Notes: generated from the letters alone by a model not told the origin. A stretch of 64,000 nt of DNA from Stappia sp. BW2 (GCF_008107695.1 NZ_VIRG01000058.1:124001-188000), one strand, 5' to 3'. Positions 1-8,570 are shown, numbered from the stretch's first letter. Translations and numbers: made by a program.

Positions 1-869
1 TTGGCAGTTTCAAGGCTCTTGGCGCAGCCTATGCCATTGCCAAACTGGCGGACCAGCGCGTGCAGGACGGACTGGCGCCTTCACACGCCTCAGCGCTAAA
101 CGGCATGACCTTCGTCTGCGCGAGCGCTGGAAACCACGGCATGTCCCTTGCTGCAGGCGCGCCGCTTTTTGGCGCCAGGGCCGCCGTCTTCGTCGCCGAG
201 ACCGTACCCGAAGCCTTTGAGGCCCGCCTGAAGGCTCGGGGTGCCGACGTTGTCCGGGCCGGGGCCACCTATGAAGACAGCATGGCGGAAGCCCAGAGAC
301 GCGCCGACGCCGAAGGCTGGACCTTACTGCCGGACAGCACCTGGCCGGGTATGACCGGCCCCGGACACGACGTGATGGAAGGCTATCTGGTGATGGCCGC
401 GGAAATCGCACGGCAGATCGAAACACCGCCCACGCATGTCTTCCTGCAAGCTGGCGTTGGCGGCCTTGCCGCCGCCTGTGCCGTCGGCGCCCGCCTGACC
501 TGGGGCAAGGATGTGACCATTGTTGTCGTGGAACCGGAAAATGCCCCCGCCCTTCTTGCCAGCATTGAAGCCGGCGAACCTGTTACGGCGCCCGGCCCGG
601 TGTCGAACATGGGCCGGCTCGACTGCAAGGAACCGTCTCATCTGGCGTTGAAATACCTGGCCCGGGAAGCCGATGTCTTCGTGATCGTTTCTGACGACGA
701 GGCCTCGGAAACAGTTAAATGGCTGGGGGAAAACGACATTGCGACAACGCCGTCCGGTTCGGCCGGCATCACTGCCGTGCGCCACGCGGCCGGTCAGGCC
801 TCAACTCTTGGCCTTGGTCCGGAGGCTCGGGTGCTCTGTTATCTCTCCGAAGGACCGGAGGATGTCTGA
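1..869 (+). CDS. Diaminopropionate ammonia-lyase-like PLP enzyme (5' end missing)
   Basis: The reading frame is already open at the window edge, so the start lies outside; 288 residues are visible of a family usually near 400. The first visible codons read GSFKALG, where the lysine codon at 12-14 would be the Schiff-base lysine for pyridoxal phosphate. Further on are a substrate-binding SAGNHGMSLAAGA loop, a glycine-rich GVGGLAAA phosphate cup, the family-type segment DSTWPGMTGPGHDVMEGY, and a SEGPEDV C-terminus. Known family members convert 2,3-diaminopropionate to pyruvate and ammonia in the cytoplasm; a related threonine dehydratase-like role is possible. The stop overlaps the start of the next gene, so the three genes up to 2766 are probably one operon. 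Confidence 0.8.
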   Translation, partial: GSFKALGAAYAIAKLADQRVQDGLAPSHASALNGMTFVCASAGNHGMSLAAGAPLFGARAAVFVAETVPEAFEARLKARGADVVRAGATYEDSMAEAQRRADAEGWTLLPDSTWPGMTGPGHDVMEGYLVMAAEIARQIETPPTHVFLQAGVGGLAAACAVGARLTWGKDVTIVVVEPENAPALLASIEAGEPVTAPGPVSNMGRLDCKEPSHLALKYLAREADVFVIVSDDEASETVKWLGENDIATTPSGSAGITAVRHAAGQASTLGLGPEARVLCYLSEGPEDV

Positions 870-2004
870 GCAGGATTTCCCTGAAGACGAATTTGCCACC
901 CGCAACCAAGCCGCCCAGACGGCCATGCGCGCGCAAGGCATCGACGCGCTGTTCTTCACGACGGAAGCCGAAATGCGCTATTTCACCGGCTTCCGGACTC
1001 TTTTCTGGCAGAGCCCGACCCGGCCCTGGTTCCTTGTCGTGCCGGGGAACGGCAAGCCGATTGCAGTCATTCCGCAGATCGGGGCGCATCTGATGGCCGC
1101 CACCTGGATTGATGACATCCGGACGTTTTCCGCCCCGCACCCGGTCGATGATGGCATCAACCTGCTGGCCGATACCCTCAAAGACTTCCCGAAAATCGCC
1201 ATGCCGATGGGCCGGGAAAGCGCGCTGCGCATGCCGCTTCGTGATTTTCAGCGCCTGCAGGATGTCACCAGCGGCTCCGAATATGTCGATGGAACGAACT
1301 TGATCCAGAGCCTCAGGATGGTGAAATCGGAACGCGAGATTGCTTTGCTGCGCGAAATCTGCGGCATCGGTTCGGCTGCCTTCGCCAGAGGACCGGAGCT
1401 TTTCCACGCCGGCCAACCGCTCAACGACGTTTTCCGGTCCTTCCGGATCGAACTTTTAAGGCAAGGCGCTGACGACGTCCCCTATCTGGTCGGCGGCGCC
1501 GGACAGGAGGGCTACGGCGATGTCATTTCACCGCCCTCCGCCCGGCCGCTTCAGGAAGGGGACGTCCTGATGCTCGATACCGGCGCGACCAAAGACGGCT
1601 ACTTCTGCGATTTCGACCGCAATTTCGCGATCGGCCGGGCAAGCGACGCTGTCAGGTCTGCTTACGAAACACTTGTGCAGGCAGTTGAAGCGGCTGCCGC
1701 CATCGCCCGCCCGGGAAGAACCTGTGCCGATCTCTTCCAGGCCATGGCCGGGGTTCTGGGCGAGAGCGAAGGCGATGTCGGCCGGCTCGGCCACGGCCTT
1801 GGCATGCAGCTCACCGAGGCACCGAGCCTGACCAGCTTCGACCAGACCTTGCTGCGTGAAAACATGGTGCTGACACTGGAACCCAGCCTGACGCTTGGCC
1901 CCGGCAGGATGATGGTTCACGAGGAAAACATCGTCATTCGGGACGGAGCACCCGAGTTTCTGACCATTCGGGCAGCGCCGGACATTCCTGTTATCGCCGC
2001 ATGA
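862..2004 (+). CDS. M24 family metallopeptidase (Xaa-Pro peptidase/creatinase fold)
   Basis: Cytoplasmic protein of 380 residues. The ATG at 862 is preceded by the ribosome-binding sequence GGACCGGAGG and overlaps the upstream stop codon; a longer frame upstream is shadow. The N-terminal half looks like a creatinase_N domain. The C-terminal pita-bread domain shows all expected metal ligands: Asp in MLDTGAT, Asp in CDFDRNF, His in GHGLGMQL, Glu in LTLEPSL and Glu in VHEENIVIRD. Members cleave X-Pro peptides, creatine, or ectoine-type cyclic amides (DoeA/EutD). The company of a PLP lyase and an EutA-like protein suggests a small-molecule amidohydrolase role rather than a peptidase, but the substrate cannot be read from the sequence. 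Confidence 0.85.
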   Translation: MSEQDFPEDEFATRNQAAQTAMRAQGIDALFFTTEAEMRYFTGFRTLFWQSPTRPWFLVVPGNGKPIAVIPQIGAHLMAATWIDDIRTFSAPHPVDDGINLLADTLKDFPKIAMPMGRESALRMPLRDFQRLQDVTSGSEYVDGTNLIQSLRMVKSEREIALLREICGIGSAAFARGPELFHAGQPLNDVFRSFRIELLRQGADDVPYLVGGAGQEGYGDVISPPSARPLQEGDVLMLDTGATKDGYFCDFDRNFAIGRASDAVRSAYETLVQAVEAAAAIARPGRTCADLFQAMAGVLGESEGDVGRLGHGLGMQLTEAPSLTSFDQTLLRENMVLTLEPSLTLGPGRMMVHEENIVIRDGAPEFLTIRAAPDIPVIAA

Positions 2005-2022
2005 AACACCGGGAACAGCGCC

Positions 2023-2766
2023 ATGAAACTGCCCTTCGACTGCGACACGGGCTCTGCCACAAAAGCCGCTTTCGGCCTTATCTTGCTGTCGGTTGACGAA
2101 ACCATCGAGAGCGAATTCCGGCCCCTGTTTCATCAGGAGGGCGTCTCGCTGCTTCACGCCCGGATCGAGAGCGCTACTGAAGTCACTTCCGAAAAGCTCA
2201 TGCAGATGAAGGCCCGGCTGACGGACACGGCCGCTCTTCTTCCAGGCACACGCCCGCTTGATGTCATTGCCTATGCCTGCACCTCCGGTGCAACGGTGAT
2301 CGGCTCGGACCAGGTAGCTGGCGCGATCCAGCTGCCTCATCCGGGCGCTCTCGTCACAGACCCGGCCCGCGCGGTGATTGCCGCACTTGGACACCTTGGC
2401 GTCTCACGGGTCGCCATCGTCTCCCCCTATGTGGCGGAAGTCTCCGACGCGCTCTGCCGTCTCCTGGAAAAGAACGGCGTGACACCCGCCAGTGTCGGCT
2501 CTTTCGGGCAGGCGGAAGAAGCTGTTGTCGCAAGGATCAGCCTTCAATCCGTGGAAGACGCTATTTGCGAAGTCGGCAAGGATCCGGAGATAGAAGCCGT
2601 CTTTGCCTCCTGCACCAACTTACGTACGCTGCCCGTCATAGAGACTTGCGAAAAGCGTCTGGGCAAACCCGTCATCAGCTCCAATCTGGCACTTGCCTGG
2701 CACATGATGCATCTGGCCGGCTTGTCCACGGCGGGACGCGGACCGGGACGGCTGTTCACCGCGTGA
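2023..2766 (+). CDS. Maleate isomerase/Asp-Glu racemase superfamily protein (EutA-like)
   Basis: Protein of 247 residues following the M24 gene after 18 bases, in the same direction. Two cysteines lie in the expected places: Cys86 in YACTSGATVIG and Cys197 in FASCTNLRTLPVIE. Pairs like this serve as the two catalytic thiols in maleate cis-trans isomerases and Asp/Glu/hydantoin racemases. The fold should be two Rossmann-like lobes (residues 1-125 and 126-247). EutA in ectoine degradation gene sets belongs to this group. The natural substrate is unknown; the context points to a racemisation or isomerisation step in catabolism of a diamino acid-like compound. Confidence 0.75.
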   Translation: MKLPFDCDTGSATKAAFGLILLSVDETIESEFRPLFHQEGVSLLHARIESATEVTSEKLMQMKARLTDTAALLPGTRPLDVIAYACTSGATVIGSDQVAGAIQLPHPGALVTDPARAVIAALGHLGVSRVAIVSPYVAEVSDALCRLLEKNGVTPASVGSFGQAEEAVVARISLQSVEDAICEVGKDPEIEAVFASCTNLRTLPVIETCEKRLGKPVISSNLALAWHMMHLAGLSTAGRGPGRLFTA

Positions 2767-2837
2767 TCTGCTTGGGGGCGGTTGAAACGGGCCGGATCGC
2801 CCTGTTACCAAAGCGCCTCATCTCACGGAAATGCGAA

Positions 2838-2854
2838 GGCAGGGGCCGCCTGCC
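2838..2854. other. Small GC-rich hairpin after the EutA-like gene
   Basis: GGCAGG and CCTGCC form a 6-bp stem around a 5-base loop, about 70 bases after the stop codon. No T-run follows, so it is a weak terminator candidate at best. Confidence 0.25.
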
Positions 2855-2974
2855 GGGCCCGGCAAAGCATCAATTCGTTCACTTAGCTGGCAACACCGGC
2901 CTATTCCTTGTTGACTCGCGGGAATTTCCGGGCAAAAACACCGCCGTCTCAAGTTTTGACGATTGCGAGCCCCG

Positions 2975-3112
2975 ATGACCCGGCTGAAAGCCGACATTCT
3001 GGATATGATGTCCCAGGCCCTTGCCAGCGCTACGTTCATGCGCGGCGAGCCGCGGACGGCTGCAGCAACCGCTCTCAAACGCACTACCAAGACCACCAAG
3101 ACCACCGCTTGA
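2975..3112 (+). CDS. Possible 45-residue leader peptide rich in Thr and Lys, upstream of asd
   Basis: A short frame starts with ATG at 2975 and ends with TGA at 3110-3112. Its C-terminus reads KRTTKTTKTTA: six threonine and three lysine codons within eleven residues, encoded by a near-perfect 9-base repeat (ACC ACC AAG). Threonine and lysine are the end products of the pathway in which the next gene, asd, works. The stop codon sits inside a small hairpin and a strong hairpin follows, as in ribosome-mediated attenuators such as E. coli thrL. Against it: the ribosome-binding site before ATG 2975 is weak, internal ATGs at 3005 and 3008 are alternatives, and no U-tract is seen after the hairpin. 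It may also be plain low-complexity sequence. Confidence 0.4.
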   Translation: MTRLKADILDMMSQALASATFMRGEPRTAAATALKRTTKTTKTTA

Positions 3113-3150
3113 CGGTGCCGCTCATCCCGCCTCCCCGGGGATGGGAGGCG
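3103..3150 (+). promoter_or_regulatory. Tandem hairpins in the asd leader (attenuator candidate)
   Basis: Two inverted repeats follow each other. CACCG/CGGTG (3103-3107 with 3113-3117) encloses the stop codon of the putative leader peptide. CGCCTCCC/GGGAGGCG (3128-3135 with 3143-3150) is a perfect 8-bp stem; within it CATCCC (3123-3128) could instead pair with GGGATG (3138-3143), so two folds exclude each other. The asd ribosome-binding site AAGGA (3208-3212) lies 58 bases further on. Mutually exclusive folds fit attenuation, but the lack of a U-run means control would be translational or Rho-dependent. Confidence 0.4.
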
Positions 3151-3222
3151 CCGGGAGCCGGCCACGCCCATCCAGAACCGGGCGGCTGGCGAAGCGGGGA
3201 GACGGACAAGGACTAGTCAAAG

Positions 3223-4257
3223 ATGGGTTTCAAGATCGCAATTGCAGGCGCTACCGGCAATGTCGGACGCGAGATGCTGGACATTCTCGCTGAGCGCGGT
3301 TTTCCGGCAGACGAAGTCGTCGCTCTCGCCTCCCGCAGGTCTCAGGGCACCGAAGTTTCCTTCAGCGACAAGACGCTGAAGGTTCAGGCCATGGAGAACT
3401 ATGACTTCTCCGATACCGACATCTGCCTGATGTCCGCCGGCGGCACTGTCTCCAAGGAATGGTCTCCGAAGATCGCTGCCAAGGGCTGCATCGTCATCGA
3501 CAACTCTTCCGCATGGCGCTACGACGCCGACGTGCCGCTGATCGTTCCGGAAGTGAATGCCGATGCCGTCGCCGGTTTTGCCAAGAAGAACATCATTGCC
3601 AATCCGAACTGCTCCACCGCTCAGCTGGTGGTGGCGCTGAAGCCGCTGCATGATCACGCCAAGATCAAGCGCATCGTCGTGTCCACCTACCAGTCGGTTT
3701 CCGGTGGTGGCAAGGATGCGATGGAAGAGCTGTTCAACCAGACCCGTGCTGTCTTCGTGAACGACCCGATCGAGCCGAGCAAGTTCACCAAGCGCATCGC
3801 TTTCAACGTGATCCCGCACATCGATACTTTCATGGAAGATGGCTACACCAAGGAAGAATGGAAGGTGCTGGCGGAAACCAAGAAGATGCTCGACCCGGCC
3901 ATCAAGGTGACCTGCACGGCCGTGCGCGTGCCGGTCTTCATCGGCCACTCGGAAAGCGTCAACATCGAGTTCGAAAACGAGATCACCGCAGAAGAAGCGC
4001 GCAACATCCTGCGCGAAGCTCCGGGCTGCCTCGTCATCGACAAGCAGGAAGACGGCGGCTACATCACGCCTTATGAAAGCGCCGGCGAAGATGCGACCTA
4101 TATTTCCCGCATCCGCGAGGACGCAACGGTCGAAAATGGCCTCAACATCTGGGTCGTTTCCGACAACCTGCGCAAGGGCGCGGCGCTCAATGCCGTTCAG
4201 ATCGCCGAAGTTCTCGTCAACCGCGGCCTGATCACTCCGAAAAAGGCAGCAGCCTGA
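3223..4257 (+). CDS. asd: Aspartate-semialdehyde dehydrogenase
   Basis: Complete protein of 344 residues, the usual length. It reduces aspartyl-4-phosphate to aspartate semialdehyde with NADPH, the branch-point step to lysine/diaminopimelate, threonine, methionine and isoleucine. Visible features are the N-terminal dinucleotide-binding GATGNVGREML (residues 9-19), the SAGG loop near 71, the NPNCST motif with catalytic Cys130, and the dimerisation domain ending in a Rossmann helix. The ATG at 3223 follows AAGGA by 10 bases. The gene stands alone, with an unusual structured leader upstream and a rho-independent terminator directly downstream. Confidence 0.97.
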   Translation: MGFKIAIAGATGNVGREMLDILAERGFPADEVVALASRRSQGTEVSFSDKTLKVQAMENYDFSDTDICLMSAGGTVSKEWSPKIAAKGCIVIDNSSAWRYDADVPLIVPEVNADAVAGFAKKNIIANPNCSTAQLVVALKPLHDHAKIKRIVVSTYQSVSGGGKDAMEELFNQTRAVFVNDPIEPSKFTKRIAFNVIPHIDTFMEDGYTKEEWKVLAETKKMLDPAIKVTCTAVRVPVFIGHSESVNIEFENEITAEEARNILREAPGCLVIDKQEDGGYITPYESAGEDATYISRIREDATVENGLNIWVVSDNLRKGAALNAVQIAEVLVNRGLITPKKAAA

Positions 4258-4269
4258 TCAACAATTCAG

Positions 4270-4296
4270 ACGGGCGCCTCTGGCGCCCGTTTTTTT
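4270..4296 (+). terminator. Rho-independent terminator of asd
   Basis: ACGGGCGCC and GGCGCCCGT form a 9-bp perfect stem with a TCT triloop, followed by seven T residues, 12 bases after the asd stop codon. Confidence 0.93.
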
Positions 4297-4410
4297 GGGC
4301 CTACCGGCCGCTCGGGTGAAACCAGACACTGATCCCGGGCAGCCCCCCCCCCCTGAAAACGTCCAGACCACCCTCTCTACCCGGTCCGTCAAGCCAGGTG
4401 CTCCCTTCTT

Positions 4411-4436
4411 CCTCGTTCTGAGGAAGCGCAAAGGCC
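4411..4436 (+). repeat. Degenerate half-copy of the CCTCATCCTGAGGA palindromic repeat
   Basis: The segment matches the AGCGC-type module of the repeats at 32432-32474 and 51379-51421 (22 of 26 positions in a by-eye comparison), then diverges. It sits in the gap between the asd terminator and the tenA-like gene. It is best read as a decayed copy of the same element family. Confidence 0.6.
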
Positions 4437-4455
4437 GCCAAAGAGTTCCGTTTCC

Positions 4456-5187
4456 ATGCCATCTGAATTCAACGGGTCGTTCGCCGACTTCCTTGATCGC
4501 TTTCCCGGCAAATGTTTCACCGACTGGCTGGCAGCCCGGGCCGAGCCCTATTGGAGCGAGGCGACCGGCCACCCCTTCACAGTTGCGATCGGTGACGGCA
4601 CCATGCCCGAGGCTGCCTATGCGCGGTATCTGATCGAGGATTACACCTTCGTCACCGATCTCGCCTCCACCCTGGGGTATCTCGTCGCAAAAGCCCCCGG
4701 CATGCCTGCCAAGTCCCGGCTTTCCGGTTTCCTGGCCCTGCTGACGTCGGAGGAAAACGATTACTTCCTGCGCTCTTTCGAGGCGCTGGGTGTGGAACCG
4801 CAGGTCTATGAAACCGCGGCTCAAGGTCCGGTAACCCGCGCCTTCTGGCAGCTCATGCTGAGGTCCTCCGGACAAGGCAGTTACGCCGAAGGGCTTGCCT
4901 GCCTGCTCTGCGCCGAATGGTGTTATCTGATCTGGGGCCTGCGCGAAGCCCGAAAGCCGCGCCCGGATGCGTTTTATCTAGCCGAATGGATCGACCTTCA
5001 TGCCGTGCCCGGCTTCGAGGCCTTCGTAAACTGGATCCGCGCTGAAATGGACCGGATCGGCCCCGCCCTGCCAGAAGCAGACCAACTCCGTGTTGCGGAT
5101 CTCTTCCGCCGGATGAGCAAACTGGAAGCCGCTTTCTTCGAAACCGCCTGGACCGGCGAACTGCCCGGCCCGCTGGAAGACCTTTAA
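4456..5187 (+). CDS. TenA family protein (thiaminase II/aminopyrimidine salvage fold)
   Basis: All-helical protein of 243 residues, close to the family length. TenA enzymes hydrolyse aminopyrimidine degradation products of thiamine in the cytoplasm. The signature region reads LLCAEWCYLIWG (residues 151-161). When Trp155 and Tyr157 are aligned with the classical PCYWLY motif, the nucleophilic cysteine position falls on Ala153, with cysteines at 152 and 156 instead. A C-terminal glutamate in KLEAAFFETAW matches the other conserved acid. It may therefore be a TenA_E-type or divergent member. No strong ribosome-binding site precedes ATG 4456. The EamA permease gene follows after 13 bases, so the two may be co-transcribed. 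Confidence 0.8.
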   Translation: MPSEFNGSFADFLDRFPGKCFTDWLAARAEPYWSEATGHPFTVAIGDGTMPEAAYARYLIEDYTFVTDLASTLGYLVAKAPGMPAKSRLSGFLALLTSEENDYFLRSFEALGVEPQVYETAAQGPVTRAFWQLMLRSSGQGSYAEGLACLLCAEWCYLIWGLREARKPRPDAFYLAEWIDLHAVPGFEAFVNWIRAEMDRIGPALPEADQLRVADLFRRMSKLEAAFFETAWTGELPGPLEDL

Positions 5188-5200
5188 CGGATCTGAACCG

Positions 5201-6094
5201 ATGTTTTCCTATGAAGCCGCAGCCCTCGGCGCGGCGGCCCTTTGGGCACTTACCGGACTGCTATCGACCGGCCCCGCCCAGCATCTCGGCGCCATTACCT
5301 TCAACTGCACACGCATGGTGCTGGTGACAATGATGCTGAACATCTGGGTGTTCCTGACCACGGGTTGGGGCTCCATCGGCCAGGAGCAGATGCTGCCTCT
5401 GATCCTGTCCGGTTTCCTCGGCATCTTTCTCGGCGATACGGCTCTTTTCCTGACGCTGAACCGCATGGGGCCGCGCCGGACCGCGATGCTGTTTTCGCTG
5501 AACGCACCCATGTCTGCGATCCTCGGCTGGCTGCTCCTGAACGAGGATCTGACCTCCACACAAGTGGTCGGCATTGGTCTGACGTTTCTGGGCGTTCTGC
5601 TGGCCATTCGGTTCGGCAAGCGCAAGTCCCAGCTTCACAAATGGGAAAACATCAAGGGTCCTGTCTGGATTGGTGTGCTTCTCGGCCTTGCCGCGGCGCT
5701 GTCCCAGTCGGCCGGGTCGCTGATTGCCCGTCCGATCATGGAAACTGGCGCCGACCCGGTTGCCGCCTCCAGCATTCGCGTCGGCGTAGCGGCGCTCGGG
5801 CTGCTGCTCCTGACACGCTTGCCGGTTCGTTGGGTCAAGCCGGCGGGAAACTTTACGCTTCCGGTTGTCGGTCTGGTCGCCATTTCCGGCCTGCTCGGCA
5901 TGGGGCTGGGCATGACGCTGATCCTGTTCGCACTTTCGGGCGGAGAGGTCGGCATCATCGCAACCCTGTCGGCAACGACACCGGTGCTCATACTGCCGAT
6001 GATGTGGTGGAGAACGAAGGAAGCGCCGGCACCTGGCGCGTGGGTGGGCGCCGCAGGCGTCGTCGCGGGCAGCGCACTTCTCTTTGTCAGCTAG
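5201..6094 (+). CDS. EamA/DMT family membrane transporter
   Basis: Protein of 297 residues, almost wholly hydrophobic, with about ten predicted membrane helices arranged as two EamA repeats (roughly 1-135 and 150-295). The short charged link after the first repeat (GKRKSQLHKWEN) is typical. Members of the drug/metabolite superfamily export or import small metabolites across the inner membrane; the substrate is not predictable. Placement directly after a TenA-like gene raises the possibility of a pyrimidine or thiamine-related substrate, but that is inference from context only. Confidence 0.88.
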   Translation: MFSYEAAALGAAALWALTGLLSTGPAQHLGAITFNCTRMVLVTMMLNIWVFLTTGWGSIGQEQMLPLILSGFLGIFLGDTALFLTLNRMGPRRTAMLFSLNAPMSAILGWLLLNEDLTSTQVVGIGLTFLGVLLAIRFGKRKSQLHKWENIKGPVWIGVLLGLAAALSQSAGSLIARPIMETGADPVAASSIRVGVAALGLLLLTRLPVRWVKPAGNFTLPVVGLVAISGLLGMGLGMTLILFALSGGEVGIIATLSATTPVLILPMMWWRTKEAPAPGAWVGAAGVVAGSALLFVS

Positions 6095-6390
6095 ACTGGC
6101 AGAAAAGGCCTATGGCGATCAGCAACTCATCAAGGATGAGGAAATATGGGAGCCGGCTTCTAACCAGTACGTTGCAGCAAGCTACAAGCGGGTTGTGCCG
6201 ATCTCAACCGGCTCCCTAACGCCAGTATCAATATCTTATAAAAACACTCGAAACGAAGTTCGAGGACCGCCAACCCCCCCAAGAGGCAACCGGCAAAAAG
6301 TTAACTGACACCCGGCGCTACGTTGAAGCTTAAAAAAATCTCCTCCGCCGAGGCAGCAAGGTCATCTTATGCCCTTGCGTCATATCTACT

Positions 6391-6408
6391 ATTCCCCAAA
6401 TGGGGAAT
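6391..6408. promoter_or_regulatory. Perfect inverted repeat ATTCCCC-AAAT-GGGGAAT
   Basis: Seven-base arms around a 4-base spacer, located mid-intergenic about 390 bases before the chemoreceptor start. It could be a protein-binding site or a cruciform-forming remnant; no T-run makes it a terminator. Confidence 0.35.
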
Positions 6409-6757
6409 GTATCCTCACTTTCTCGCGAAAAGTGCGTAGGACGCCTTTTAAAAGACCAGAAACGGTGCGGAGTGGGCTGGCCTCCTGAAGGGCCAATGGG
6501 CACGACGCAGTGGCCAATCTCGCCCCATGCGCAATGCTGTTTTAAGCCCTCAGACGCCCTTCTGGGCAGCCCCTGACGCCAACGCCTCCTCCGTCTGCGG
6601 CATCGTTGATGGTTTGGTGCAGTCAGGGCAGAGCTCGCCGGAAAAAACATACAGAAAAGACAAGAAATGCACTCAAAACGAGTGAAAAGATTACAGTAAA
6701 TCCGTGAAAACTGTCTCCCAATTAGGTGAACCTGCCTTCACTGATAATTTACGAAAA

Positions 6758-6773
6758 TCATTAAGAATAATGA
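6758..6773. promoter_or_regulatory. Palindrome TCATTA-AGAA-TAATGA before the chemoreceptor gene
   Basis: A perfect 6-bp inverted repeat with a 4-base spacer, 24 bases upstream of ATG 6797 in AT-rich DNA. Its position, between any promoter and the start codon, suits an operator; no local regulator gene is paired with it. Confidence 0.4.
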
Positions 6774-6796
6774 CAATGTTTACCTTGGGGGTGGCT

Positions 6797-8512
6797 ATGA
6801 AGAATTTACTGTCTAAGTTGAGTGTGACTTCAACGCTTGCAATTATTTCTGCGAGCGTTCTTGGAATTTCGATGATCGTTGTGGGCTTTATCCTCTACCA
6901 GGTAGCCCTTGGCCAGGCGCAGGATCGCGCCCAGATCAAGCAGAATATCAACCTGCGTGTTGCTGCCACGCTGCTGGAGGACCGCATCGACGGGGCAAAG
7001 GTCACCTGGGACGCAAAAAGCAACGTCCAGCGGATCGAAATCGCCGAAATGCCGGAATTCGAAAACCATGACATGATCGACGCCGTCGGGCGCATGACAG
7101 GCGAAACCGCGACTGTTTTTGCCTGGGATCCTGAAACGAAGGATTTCTGGCGCAAGACCACCAACATCATCAAGGGTGACGGCAAGCGTGCCGTCGGAAC
7201 CCAGCTTGGCCAGAACGGCGCGGTTTATCCTGTCGTGACAAACGGCAAGACCTTCCACGGTCAGGCCACCATTCTCGGCAAGGACTATTTCACCGTCTAT
7301 CAGCCGATCTTCTCCACCAACGGCGATATTCTCGGCATCCTTTACGCCGGCGTGGAAAAGGCTGCGGTCGAGGCACACGCATGGGAACTGACCAGCCGCT
7401 ACGCAATGCTGGCACTGCCGGTCGTTGCCGTTTCCGTGATCCTCCTCATCCTTGCCATCCGCCGCCAGTTGCGCCCGATTACGAGACTTGCGGAAATCAC
7501 CGATCAGATTGCGCAGGACAACCTTGCTGACGAAGTTCCCTTCAAGGAGCGTTCCGACCAGATCGGTACATTGGCCCAGGCCGTCAGCACACTGCGTCAG
7601 CGCGCCGTCGAGCGGATTGAACTGACCGAGAACCAGCGCACGTCCGAGGCTGAGGCCGTTGACCGGCAAAGCCGGGTTCAGCAGCTGATTGAATCCTTCC
7701 GGACCAATGTGTCCAACGTGCTCAACTCGGTCAACGAAACCGTGCATGGCCTGGAAGGCACCGCAGGACGCCTCTCCGACCTCTCCGGCCAGAGCGCATC
7801 AAGTGCAACAGAAACGCTGAATTCTGCCGATGAAGCAACCTCGAGCGTCCAGACCGTGGCCAGTGCCGCCGAAGAACTCTCCGCTTCCATCAGCGAAATC
7901 TCCCGCCAGGTGGCGCAGACAACGGAGGTTGTTGGCCGTGCAACCGAAGGCACGCGCGTGACCAACGAGAAGGTGGAAGGCCTTGCGGCTTCCGCTTCCA
8001 AGATCGGTGAAGTGGTAACCCTCATTCAGGCAATTGCCGAGCAGACCAACCTGCTGGCCCTCAACGCCACCATCGAGGCGGCACGCGCTGGGGAAGCCGG
8101 CAAGGGCTTCGCGGTCGTCGCGGCTGAAGTGAAGGAACTGGCCACCCAGACCTCCAAGGCAACCGAGGAGATCAGTGCGCAGATCACCGCCATTCAGGAC
8201 GCCACGAAGGATTCCGTCGGTGCGATTGCGGAAATCACCAAGATCATGGAAGAGGTGAATTCCTACACCAGCACCATCGCCGCAGCCGTGAGCCAGCAAG
8301 GCTCGGCAACCGGTGAGATATCGCAGAACGCCCAGAACGCTGCCGAAGGCACCACGTTCGTCTCGTCCTGCATGTCCGACCTCTCAAGCGCCGTCAATCA
8401 GACGTCAGAGGCCTCTCACTCGGTTCTCGACGCGTCGGAATTGCTGTCGGCGCGCACGGAAGAGCTGAAACAGGAAGTGGAAACCTTCCTGAACGGTGTC
8501 GCTGCTGCCTGA
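6797..8512 (+). CDS. Methyl-accepting chemotaxis protein with Cache sensor
   Basis: Inner-membrane chemoreceptor of 571 residues. ATG 6797 is chosen over an upstream GTG because TTGGGGGTGG precedes it and the first membrane helix (13-36) then begins normally. The periplasmic part (37-202) has the Cache_3-Cache_2 pattern: [42 protein letters not shown] and [12 protein letters not shown] second helix (203-221) leads into a HAMP domain (222-275) and the signalling hairpin tip [20 protein letters not shown]. It would sense a small organic ligand and control CheA/CheW. No che genes are nearby. A strong terminator follows. Confidence 0.95.
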   Translation: MKNLLSKLSVTSTLAIISASVLGISMIVVGFILYQVALGQAQDRAQIKQNINLRVAATLLEDRIDGAKVTWDAKSNVQRIEIAEMPEFENHDMIDAVGRMTGETATVFAWDPETKDFWRKTTNIIKGDGKRAVGTQLGQNGAVYPVVTNGKTFHGQATILGKDYFTVYQPIFSTNGDILGILYAGVEKAAVEAHAWELTSRYAMLALPVVAVSVILLILAIRRQLRPITRLAEITDQIAQDNLADEVPFKERSDQIGTLAQAVSTLRQRAVERIELTENQRTSEAEAVDRQSRVQQLIESFRTNVSNVLNSVNETVHGLEGTAGRLSDLSGQSASSATETLNSADEATSSVQTVASAAEELSASISEISRQVAQTTEVVGRATEGTRVTNEKVEGLAASASKIGEVVTLIQAIAEQTNLLALNATIEAARAGEAGKGFAVVAAEVKELATQTSKATEEISAQITAIQDATKDSVGAIAEITKIMEEVNSYTSTIAAAVSQQGSATGEISQNAQNAAEGTTFVSSCMSDLSSAVNQTSEASHSVLDASELLSARTEELKQEVETFLNGVAAA

Positions 8513-8541
8513 CACCTTCGGAAAAGACTTTTCCTTTCGGA

Positions 8542-8570
8542 AGGCGCGGTTCCCCAACCGCGCCTTTTTT
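8542..8570 (+). terminator. Rho-independent terminator of the Cache chemoreceptor gene
   Basis: AGGCGCGGTT and AACCGCGCCT form a perfect 10-bp stem with a CCCC loop, followed by TTTTTT, 29 bases after the stop codon. Confidence 0.93.

Larger units (their letters stand above)
6095..6796. other. Long intergenic region, AT-richer than its surroundings
   Basis: About 700 bases without a convincing gene. Short open frames at 6084-6308 (+) and 6330-6650 (-) lack good starts, family features and normal composition. The region holds a perfect 7-bp inverted repeat at 6391-6408 and a second palindrome at 6758-6773 close to the chemoreceptor start. The last 100 bases are AT-rich and probably carry the promoter for the chemoreceptor gene. 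Confidence 0.6.

Noticed and set aside
4360-4380. Run of nine C residues near 4345 as a phase-variation tract
   Set aside because: It lies between the asd terminator and the tenA-like gene, outside any coding frame or recognisable promoter spacing, so no switching effect can be argued.
6084-6308. Plus-strand frame overlapping the end of the EamA gene
   Set aside because: Starts inside the previous gene without a ribosome-binding site, and its product has no structure or family signal.
6330-6650. Minus-strand frame of 106 codons in the long intergenic gap
   Set aside because: Arginine-run composition, no ribosome-binding site and no recognisable family; it looks like random GC-rich sequence.
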